Assembly: GCA_900546735.1 (NCBI GenBank)
Contig: URDW01000054.1
Location: 1 to 13,024, forward strand
Origin: an uncultured Oscillospiraceae bacterium
GTDB taxonomy: Bacteria; Bacillota; Clostridia; Oscillospirales; Acutalibacteraceae
Length of the DNA: 13,024 nt
Direction: 5' to 3'
The notes beneath the pieces are model-generated. The model was given only the letters and a program-made list of their open reading frames with translations, ran no database searches and was not told where the DNA came from. Below, one piece after another: positions 7,779 to 13,024 of this stretch. The translations under genes were made by a program, and so were the position numbers. How positions within the stretch are numbered: position 1 is the first letter of the stretch; each line of letters starts with the position of its first letter.

Positions 7779-7858
7779 ATGTATTTAAGCTCAGCGAATT
7801 TGGAAGATTCTGAATAGAATAAAACGAAAGATGTTCAATCCACGAGGAGGATTCAGCT

Positions 7859-8827
7859 ATGAAAACGATTGCAGTGCTGACAAGCGGCGGGGATTCCCCC
7901 GGCATGAACGCGGCGGTGCGTGCCGTTGTGCGCACGGCCTGTGAAAACGGCCTGAAAGTTTACGGCATAATGCGCGGTTACAATGGTCTCATCAACGGCG
8001 ATATGGTTGAAATGAACCTGCGTTCTGTTTCAGACATCATTCACCGCGGCGGCACTATGCTCTACAGTGCCAGAAGTCCTGAATTTGCTACGGAGGACGG
8101 CATGCGCAAAGCCATCCGCACCTGCCAGGAACGCGGCATCGACGGCGTTGTCGTTATCGGCGGCGACGGTTCTTTCCGCGGCGCGCGCGACCTTTCCGAG
8201 CGCGGCATTCCGTGCGTCGGCATTCCGGGCACGATCGACAACGACATTGCCTGCTGCGACTATACCATCGGTTATGACACCTGCCTGAACACCATTATGG
8301 AAATGGTGGACCGTGTGCGCGACACGACCGAAAGCCACGACCGCTGCAGCGTGATCGAGGTGATGGGCCGCCGTGCCGGCTACCTGGCGCTGAACGCGGG
8401 CATTGCCGTCGGCGCAACCGCTATCTTGATCCCTGAGGTCAAGGTGGATGTGCAGAAGCATGTTATTGAACGTATGCGCAGAACGCAGAAGACCGGCAAG
8501 GTGCATTTCCTGATCATCGTGGCCGAGGGCTGCGGCGTGAATGTGGAGGAACTGGCCAAAGACATTCAGGCGAAGACTGGCGTGGAATCCAGAAGCGTTG
8601 TTCTGGGCCATGTGCAGCGCGGCGGTTCGCCCACGGTGCGTGACCGCGTCATGGCCTCCAGAATGGGGCATTACGCTGTGAAGAACCTGTTGATGAAAGG
8701 CATCGGCAACCGTGTGGTCGCCGCCCAGAAAGAGCAGGTCGTCGACTACGACATCTTCGAGGCGCTCAATATGAAAAAGTCGATCGATATGGATCTTTAC
8801 GATCTTGCGCACGAGATCTCTATCTGA
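7859..8827 (+). CDS. pfkA: ATP-dependent 6-phosphofructokinase
   Basis: PfkA catalyses the committed glycolytic step, fructose-6-phosphate plus ATP to fructose-1,6-bisphosphate. Fructose-1,6-bisphosphate also controls HprK, encoded upstream. The 322 residues align end to end with the E. coli and Geobacillus enzymes. Visible are TSGGDSPGMN (8-17), GGDGSFRGA (101-109), the catalytic PGTIDND (123-129, base D127), MGRRAGYLA (169-177) and GHVQRGGSP (250-258). G104 and G124 indicate ATP rather than pyrophosphate as phosphoryl donor. AGGAGG (7845-7850) sits 8 bases before the ATG. Effector-site residues R21, R25 and R154 are kept, but position 187, Glu in the classical enzymes, is Thr (GATAILIPE), and position 54 is Leu rather than Arg. 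Regulation by ADP and PEP may therefore differ. The gene has its own promoter and terminator. Confidence 0.97.
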   Translation: MKTIAVLTSGGDSPGMNAAVRAVVRTACENGLKVYGIMRGYNGLINGDMVEMNLRSVSDIIHRGGTMLYSARSPEFATEDGMRKAIRTCQERGIDGVVVIGGDGSFRGARDLSERGIPCVGIPGTIDNDIACCDYTIGYDTCLNTIMEMVDRVRDTTESHDRCSVIEVMGRRAGYLALNAGIAVGATAILIPEVKVDVQKHVIERMRRTQKTGKVHFLIIVAEGCGVNVEELAKDIQAKTGVESRSVVLGHVQRGGSPTVRDRVMASRMGHYAVKNLLMKGIGNRVVAAQKEQVVDYDIFEALNMKKSIDMDLYDLAHEISI

Positions 8828-8846
8828 CCTGAATTTATATCCAAGC

Positions 8847-8875
8847 AAGCGGTGCGTCTTTTGCACCGCTTTTTT
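8847..8875 (+). terminator. Intrinsic terminator after pfkA
   Basis: AAGCGGTGC (8847-8855) pairs perfectly with GCACCGCTT (8863-8871) across a 7-base loop, and T residues run through 8875. Outer arms CCAAG (8841-8845) and CTTGG (8876-8880) could extend the stem. The hairpin begins 19 bases after the pfkA stop and separates it from the pgk operon. Confidence 0.93.
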
Positions 8876-8960
8876 CTTGGCATGTTTGACAAAAAATTAA
8901 CAACAGCGCTTCGCAAATTAATACATTCTGTGCGTTTTTTGTGAATTCGGGAATTACTTC

Positions 8961-8989
8961 TTGAAAAGCTGTAAAGATTAATATATAAT
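8961..8989 (+). promoter_or_regulatory. SigA-type promoter of the pgk-tpiA-gpmI operon
   Basis: TTGAAA (8961-8966) and a perfect TATAAT (8984-8989) lie 17 bp apart, in a 219-bp AT-rich gap. The predicted start is near 8996, giving a leader of about 51 bases before pgk. Among glycolytic genes such a promoter often drives high expression. The rest of the gap (8881-8960) holds an isolated TTGACA at 8886 with no matching -10, and nothing else I recognise. Confidence 0.87.
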
Positions 8990-9046
8990 TATTGTGCTTA
9001 AAAAAGTGGTAAAGTTTAGCAAATTTATTTTAGAGAGGTAGATTTT

Positions 9047-10243
9047 ATGGACGCTTTGAATAAGAAAACGGTAGAAGATCTTGACGTACAGGGCAAAAAA
9101 GTTCTGGTACGCTGCGATTTTAACGTGCCGCTGGCTGACGGTGAGATCACAAACGACAAGCGCATCGTTGCTGCGCTGCCGACGATCAAATATCTGATGG
9201 AGCACGGTGCAAAAGTTATTCTCTGCTCGCATCTGGGCCGCCCGAAGGGTGAGTATAAGCCGGAATTTTCGCTGGCGCCGGTCGCAAAGCGCCTGAGCGA
9301 GTACCTTGGCAAAGAGGTCAAGCTGGCCGAGGATCCTGAGGTTGTCGGCGAAAACGCCAAAAAGCTTGCTGAAGAGCTGGCTGACGGCGACGTAATGCTG
9401 CTTGAAAACGTCCGTTTCAGAAAAGAAGAAACGAAAAACGAAGAAAACTTCTCGAAAGAGCTGGCTTCTCTTGCCGACCTCTATGTGAACGACGCGTTCG
9501 GCACCGCGCACAGAGCGCACTGCTCCACCACCGGTGTGGCGGCTTACCTGCCCTCTGCCTGCGGCTACCTGATCCAGAAAGAGATCAAGTTCATGGGCGA
9601 AGCGCTCGCAAATCCGAAGCGTCCGCTGGTCGCGATTCTCGGCGGCGCCAAAGTCTCCGACAAAATCGGCGTCATCACGAACCTGCTTGACAAGTGCGAC
9701 ACGCTGATCATCGGCGGCGGCATGGCCTACACTTTCATGAAAGCGCTCGGCCACAGCATCGGCACTTCTTTGCTGGAAGAGGACAAGGTCGAGCTTGCCG
9801 GCCAGATGATGCAGACGGCAAAAGAAAAAGGCGTTAAGTTCCTGATCCCGGTCGACAACAAGGTCGGTAAAGAATATGACCCGAACACCGAGGCACAGGT
9901 CGTCCACAGCGACGAGATCCCGGACGGCTGGATGGGTCTGGACATCGGCCCCGAAAGCCAGACTCTGTTTGCAGACGCCATCAAGGGCGCCGGCACGGTC
10001 ATCTGGAACGGCCCGATGGGCGTTTCTGAGTGGGACAATTTTGCCCAGGGTACGATCGCTGTGGCCAAGGCGGTTGCCGACAGCGGCGCAATTTCGATCA
10101 TCGGCGGCGGCGATTCGGTCGCAGCTGTGACAAAGCTTGGCTTCGCCGACAAGATGAGCCACATCTCCACCGGCGGCGGCGCATCGCTTGAATTCCTGGA
10201 GGGCAAGGAACTGCCCGGTATTGCCGCGATCGACAACAAATAA
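9047..10243 (+). CDS. pgk: Phosphoglycerate kinase
   Basis: Pgk transfers phosphate from 1,3-bisphosphoglycerate to ADP, the first ATP-yielding step of glycolysis. The 398 residues are full length. The N-terminal domain has VRCDFNVPL (21-29) and SHLGRPKG (61-68), which bind the phosphoglycerate, and [11 protein letters not shown] (148-158). The nucleotide domain has GGAKVSDKI (199-207), GGGMAYTF (223-230), WNGPMGVSE (320-328), GGGDSVAAV (353-361) and [17 protein letters not shown] (375-391). The ATG at 9047 follows AGAGAGG (9032-9038) with an 8-base spacer. It heads a three-gene operon, with tpiA 45 bp downstream and no hairpin between them. gapA, which often precedes pgk in Firmicutes, is not here; a pfkA unit with its own terminator lies upstream instead. 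Confidence 0.98.
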   Translation: MDALNKKTVEDLDVQGKKVLVRCDFNVPLADGEITNDKRIVAALPTIKYLMEHGAKVILCSHLGRPKGEYKPEFSLAPVAKRLSEYLGKEVKLAEDPEVVGENAKKLAEELADGDVMLLENVRFRKEETKNEENFSKELASLADLYVNDAFGTAHRAHCSTTGVAAYLPSACGYLIQKEIKFMGEALANPKRPLVAILGGAKVSDKIGVITNLLDKCDTLIIGGGMAYTFMKALGHSIGTSLLEEDKVELAGQMMQTAKEKGVKFLIPVDNKVGKEYDPNTEAQVVHSDEIPDGWMGLDIGPESQTLFADAIKGAGTVIWNGPMGVSEWDNFAQGTIAVAKAVADSGAISIIGGGDSVAAVTKLGFADKMSHISTGGGASLEFLEGKELPGIAAIDNK

Positions 10244-10288
10244 TCGAGCCTGAACATAGGATCGTCAAAAGGAAGAAGAGGGATTATT

Positions 10289-11059
10289 ATGAATAAACAG
10301 CTTCGCAAAGCCGTTATTGCCGGCAACTGGAAAATGAACAACACCCCGGCCGAAACAACGGCGCTCATCAACGAAATGAAACCGCTTGTGGCAGATGCCG
10401 ACTGCGACGTCATCATCTGCGCACCGTTCGTAGACCTGCAGGCAGCGCTCGACGCCGCGGCAGGCTCCAACATCCAGATCGGTGCGGAAAACTGCCACTG
10501 GGCTGCCAGCGGCGCATTCACCGGCGAAGTTTCCGCCCCCATGCTTGCGGCAATGGGCGTGCCGTATGTGATCATCGGCCACAGCGAACGCCGCCAGTAT
10601 TTCGGCGAGACCGACGAAACGGTCAACAAGCGTGTGCGCGCTGCGCTCGACAACGGTCTGAAAGTGATCCTGTGCGTCGGCGAAGTGCTCGAACAGCGTG
10701 AGCAGGGCGTAACGTTTGAGGTCGTCGGCATGCAGACGAAGATCGCGCTGCAGGGCGTCAGCAAGGATGAGCTGAAAAACGTCATCATCGCTTACGAACC
10801 CGTGTGGGCCATCGGTACCGGCAAAACGGCCACAGCTGACCAGGCAGACGAGGTCAACGGCTACATCCGCCAGGTGATCGCCGAGCTTTACGGGCAGGAT
10901 GCGGCAGACGCGTTCGTGGTGCAGTACGGCGGTTCGATGAATGCCAAAAATGCACAGGAACTTCTTTCCAAAGAAAATGTAGACGGCGGCCTGATCGGCG
11001 GTGCTTCGCTCAAAGCGCAGGACTTTTCCGTGATCGTGAAAGCGGCCAGTGAACAGTAA
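10289..11059 (+). CDS. tpiA: Triosephosphate isomerase
   Basis: TpiA interconverts dihydroxyacetone phosphate and glyceraldehyde-3-phosphate. The 256 residues form a complete (beta/alpha)8-barrel enzyme. Catalytic residues are K15 in AGNWKMN (11-17), H98 in GHSERR (97-102) and E170 in AYEPVWAIGTGK (168-179). The last of these continues into the flexible active-site loop 6. The phosphate-binding end has QYGGSMNAKN (212-221) and GGLIGGASL (233-241). The ATG at 10289 is preceded by AGAGGG (10277-10282) with a 6-base spacer. It sits second in the pgk operon. A hairpin directly after its stop may reduce transcription into gpmI. Confidence 0.98.
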   Translation: MNKQLRKAVIAGNWKMNNTPAETTALINEMKPLVADADCDVIICAPFVDLQAALDAAAGSNIQIGAENCHWAASGAFTGEVSAPMLAAMGVPYVIIGHSERRQYFGETDETVNKRVRAALDNGLKVILCVGEVLEQREQGVTFEVVGMQTKIALQGVSKDELKNVIIAYEPVWAIGTGKTATADQADEVNGYIRQVIAELYGQDAADAFVVQYGGSMNAKNAQELLSKENVDGGLIGGASLKAQDFSVIVKAASEQ

Positions 11060-11065
11060 TCAGCT

Positions 11066-11096
11066 TTAGGGCGGCTTTCGTCGCCCTAAGATTTTT
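11066..11096 (+). terminator. Hairpin with short T-tract between tpiA and gpmI (possible partial terminator)
   Basis: TTAGGGCG (11066-11073) pairs with CGCCCTAA (11082-11089) across an 8-base loop, followed by ATTTTTAT (11091-onward; the Ts run to 11096). It begins 6 bases after the tpiA stop and ends just before the gpmI ribosome site at 11101. Its shape fits an intrinsic terminator, but the T-tract is short and no promoter is evident for gpmI. Partial termination or an RNA-stability element inside the operon is more likely than a full stop. Confidence 0.65.
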
Positions 11097-11114
11097 ATAT
11101 AAGGAGTTTTAAAA

Positions 11115-12653
11115 ATGGAACAGAAAAAATCACTTGTTCTTTGCATTATGGACGGGTTCGGCAAAAATGACAGCGACTACGGCAATGCCATTCATGCGGC
11201 CGCAACGCCCCGTCTGGACGAATTAAAAGCAAAATACCCCTGCACGTTCATCGGCGCTTCCGGGCTCGATGTCGGTCTGCCGAACGGGCAGATGGGCAAC
11301 TCGGAAGTCGGCCACACCAACATCGGCGCCGGCCGTGTGGTGTACCAGGAACTGACCCGCATCACCAAGTCGATCGAAGACGGCGACTTCTTTGAAAATC
11401 CGGCGCTTAAAGCGGCGGTGCAAAATGCCATCGACAACGGCACGGCTCTGCACATTATGGGCCTGATGAGCGACGGCGGCGTGCACTCCCACAACACCCA
11501 TGCCTGGGCGATCGTAGAGATGGCCAAGAAAATGGGCCTTACGCGCGTTTACCTGCACTGCATCATGGACGGGCGTGACGTGCCGCCCACAAGCGGTAAG
11601 GATTATGTTGCCGAGGCGCAGCAAAAGCTGGCCGAAATTGGCGTGGGCAAGATCGCTACGGTCATCGGCCGTTTCTACGCCATGGACCGCGACAACCGCT
11701 GGGAGCGTGTGTCCCGCGCTTATAATGCGCTCGTAAAGGGCGAGGGCATCCATACAAATGACCCGGTCAAGGCTATTGAAGAAAGCTATCAGAAAGTCGA
11801 TGCCGACGGCAAGAACGTGACCGACGAGTTTATCGAACCGACCGTTTGCCTGGAAAACGAGGGCCGCATCGGCAAAAACGACAGCGTGATTTTCTTTAAC
11901 TTCCGCCCCGACCGTGCCCGCGAGATCACCAGAACGTTTGTGGACCCGGATTTCACCGGCTTTGAAAGAGAATTTTTCCCGCTCACCTATGTCTGCATGA
12001 CCCAGTACGACGCCACTATGCCCAACGTGCTGGTCGCGTTTGCGCCGGAAGAGCTCACCAATACGCTCGGCGAATACCTGGCTGCAAACGGCAAAACGCA
12101 GCTGCGCATTGCTGAAACGGAAAAATATGCCCATGTTACGTTTTTCTTTAACGGCGGCAGCGAGGCGGTCAACGAGGGCGAAGACCGTATTCTGGTACCG
12201 TCTCCGAAAGTCAGCACTTATGACCTGAAGCCCGAGATGAGCGCATATGAAGTTTCTGAAAAGGTCAATGCAGCGGTGCGCAGCGGCAAGTACGATGTGA
12301 TCATTCTGAACTTTGCCAACTGCGACATGGTCGGCCACACCGGTGTGTTCGACGCGGCGGTCAAGGCTGTGGAAGCGGTCGACACCTGCGTTGGCACGCT
12401 GTATGACGCTGTAATGGAAATGGGCGGCGTGCTGCTGGTCACCGCCGACCACGGCAATGCGGACAAGATGCTTGCTGAGGATGGTTCGCCGTTCACGGCG
12501 CATACCACCAACCTGGTGCCGTTCATTGTAGCAAATTACCCCTGCAAACTGCGTGACGGCGGCCGTCTGTGCGACATTGCCCCCACCATGCTGCAGATCC
12601 TGGGTCTGCCCCAGCCGAAAGAGATGACCGGCGTTTCCATGATCGAAGAATAA
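11115..12653 (+). CDS. gpmI: 2,3-bisphosphoglycerate-independent phosphoglycerate mutase
   Basis: GpmI converts 3-phosphoglycerate to 2-phosphoglycerate by a two-manganese, alkaline-phosphatase-type mechanism through a phosphoserine. The 512 residues are a normal length. The phosphatase-domain ligands are all visible: D13 (IMDGFG), the nucleophile S63 (QMGNSEVGH, 59-67), D404 and H408 (NCDMVGHTG), D445 and H446 (TADHGN), and H463 (TAHTTN). The inserted phosphotransferase domain (about 78-310) includes MSDGGVHSH (118-126), HCIMDGRDVPP (148-158), GRFYAMDRDNRW (185-196) and FNFRPDRARE (261-270). AAGGAG (11101-11106) precedes the ATG by 8 bases. This manganese-dependent form is usual in spore-forming Firmicutes, where pH-sensitive activity matters during sporulation. 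The last operon gene, it ends before a strong terminator. Confidence 0.98.
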   Translation: MEQKKSLVLCIMDGFGKNDSDYGNAIHAAATPRLDELKAKYPCTFIGASGLDVGLPNGQMGNSEVGHTNIGAGRVVYQELTRITKSIEDGDFFENPALKAAVQNAIDNGTALHIMGLMSDGGVHSHNTHAWAIVEMAKKMGLTRVYLHCIMDGRDVPPTSGKDYVAEAQQKLAEIGVGKIATVIGRFYAMDRDNRWERVSRAYNALVKGEGIHTNDPVKAIEESYQKVDADGKNVTDEFIEPTVCLENEGRIGKNDSVIFFNFRPDRAREITRTFVDPDFTGFEREFFPLTYVCMTQYDATMPNVLVAFAPEELTNTLGEYLAANGKTQLRIAETEKYAHVTFFFNGGSEAVNEGEDRILVPSPKVSTYDLKPEMSAYEVSEKVNAAVRSGKYDVIILNFANCDMVGHTGVFDAAVKAVEAVDTCVGTLYDAVMEMGGVLLVTADHGNADKMLAEDGSPFTAHTTNLVPFIVANYPCKLRDGGRLCDIAPTMLQILGLPQPKEMTGVSMIEE

Positions 12654-12676
12654 GTCCGGATCATTATATTTTGTTT

Positions 12677-12704
12677 GCCTGCCTGAAAAGGCAGGCGTTT
12701 TTTT
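12677..12704 (+). terminator. Intrinsic terminator after gpmI
   Basis: GCCTGCCT (12677-12684) pairs perfectly with AGGCAGGC (12689-12696) around a GAAA tetraloop, followed by seven T residues (12698-12704). It starts 24 bases after the gpmI stop. This is a strong intrinsic terminator that closes the glycolytic operon. Confidence 0.96.
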
Positions 12705-12724
12705 ATATTCTTTTGTCTTTTTTC

Positions 12725-12758
12725 TTGCACAGCAAAGCGGCGTGTGCTATTCTATAAT
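12725..12758 (+). promoter_or_regulatory. Likely promoter of the secreted-protein gene
   Basis: TTGCAC (12725-12730) is 17 bp from TATTCT (12748-12753). A perfect TATAAT overlaps that -10 at 12753-12758 but would leave a 22-bp spacer from TTGCAC. Transcription would start at about 12760-12765, leaving a leader of about 100 bases. It is the only promoter-like sequence I see between the gpmI terminator and the final gene. Which hexamer is used is uncertain. Confidence 0.5.
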
Positions 12759-12778
12759 CAAGGCATATTGTTGTGCAA
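12725..12778 (+). repeat. Pair of related dyads flanking the -10 region (possible operators)
   Basis: TTGCACAGCAA (12725-12735) is a perfect dyad of form TTGC-N3-GCAA and covers the -35 hexamer. TTGTTGTGCAA (12768-12778) is a near copy in inverse orientation, 10 of 11 bases identical, lying at or just after the predicted transcription start. Their centres are 43 bp apart, close to four DNA turns, with the -10 sequences between them. This resembles a repressor arrangement, but short dyads can arise by chance and I recognise no regulator. Confidence 0.4.
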
Positions 12779-12862
12779 TTTCGATATTTTGCCGACTTTG
12801 TCCAGCTGTCTTATGCATGGTCTGTGCCTGCCGGGACGATTCGATTGTGAGGGGGAAAGCAA

Positions 12863-13024
12863 ATGAAAAAGAGTTTGCGAAAATGGCTCAGCTTGTTTTT
12901 GGCTGTCGTTATGGCCATCACCAGTCTGGGCATGGGTCTTGTGGCGCTGGCTGCCGAAAGCGACCCGGACGACCCGTATCAGGCTTTGGCCGATGCCTTA
13001 AAGGCAGACGGCGTACAGGAAGCG
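12863..13024 (+). CDS. Partial secreted protein with Sec signal peptide (3' end beyond window)
   Basis: Fifty-four codons are open to the window edge, starting at ATG 12863 with GAGGGGG (12849-12855) 7 bases upstream. The N-terminus has a basic segment (MKKSLRKW), a hydrophobic core of about 20 residues (SLFLAVVMAITSLGMGLVAL) and an Ala-rich end (ALAAES). The likely signal-peptidase I cleavage is near residues 30-31. The start of the mature part is acidic, rich in Asp and Glu (ESDPDDPYQALADALKADG). The protein is probably exported and perhaps a cell-surface or extracellular protein. No domain can be identified from the visible part, and a lipobox cysteine is absent. It is a separate unit after the gpmI terminator. 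Confidence 0.82.
   Translation, partial: MKKSLRKWLSLFLAVVMAITSLGMGLVALAAESDPDDPYQALADALKADGVQEA

Noticed and set aside
7807..7820. A small stem ATTCT-GAAT-AGAAT in the pfkA leader, considered as a regulatory RNA.
   Set aside because: Five AU-rich pairs only, with no wider structure or T-tract; too weak to call.
8886..8914. A second pgk promoter from the perfect TTGACA at 8886.
   Set aside because: No acceptable -10 hexamer occurs 16-18 bp downstream.
8901..8920. A CcpA cre-like site around AGCGCT upstream of pgk.
   Set aside because: Only the central AGCGCT fits; the flanks match the consensus poorly on both strands.
11223..12503. A 426-codon minus-strand open frame opposite gpmI.
   Set aside because: It is antisense to a fully supported enzyme with every catalytic ligand in place, and its own translation shows no recognisable domain.

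Overview
The window is a bacterial contig end, probably from a short-read assembly. It carries ten complete genes and one partial gene, all on the + strand and tightly packed. Gene content and order (hprK, murB, rapZ-like, whiA, dnaE, pfkA, then pgk, tpiA, gpmI), purine-rich Shine-Dalgarno sites, SigA-type promoters and the GC-rich coding sequence (judged by eye) point to a Gram-positive Firmicute, most likely a gut-type clostridium (Oscillospiraceae/Ruminococcaceae-like). That placement is inference. Bases 6-38 are not genomic: they match the Illumina Nextera read-1 transposase adapter with one mismatch.

Region 1 (87-7725) reads as one co-directional operon. It encodes HPr kinase/phosphorylase (hprK), a ROK glucokinase, UDP-MurNAc synthesis (murB), a stand-alone RapZ C-terminal domain, the WhiA regulator and the DNA polymerase III alpha subunit (dnaE). 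Overlapping stops and starts link glk/murB, murB/rapZ-CTD and whiA/dnaE. Two departures from the usual Firmicute rapZ-yvcK-whiA cluster stand out. The rapZ gene has lost its P-loop half, and yvcK is absent, with only 18 bp between the rapZ-like stop and the whiA start.

Region 2 (7726-8875) is a pfkA unit with its own strong promoter and an intrinsic terminator. Region 3 (8876-12704) is a glycolytic operon, pgk-tpiA-gpmI. It has a near-consensus promoter, a hairpin between tpiA and gpmI, and a strong terminator at its end. gapA and eno are not in the window.

Region 4 (12705-13024) is a separate intergenic region with a likely promoter flanked by two related dyads of the form TTGCN3GCAA. It is followed by the first 54 codons of a protein with a clear signal peptide, cut off by the window end.

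Functionally the window joins sugar sensing (HprK, possibly RapZ-CTD), sugar entry into and flow through glycolysis (Glk, PfkA, Pgk, TpiA, GpmI), cell-wall precursor synthesis (MurB) and growth or replication (WhiA, DnaE). Most of this is conserved housekeeping. I see no mobile element, CRISPR array, tRNA or rRNA, and no clear new system. The points most worth checking are the domain-reduced RapZ locus, the paired dyads at the last promoter, the altered effector site of PfkA, and the adapter at the contig edge.
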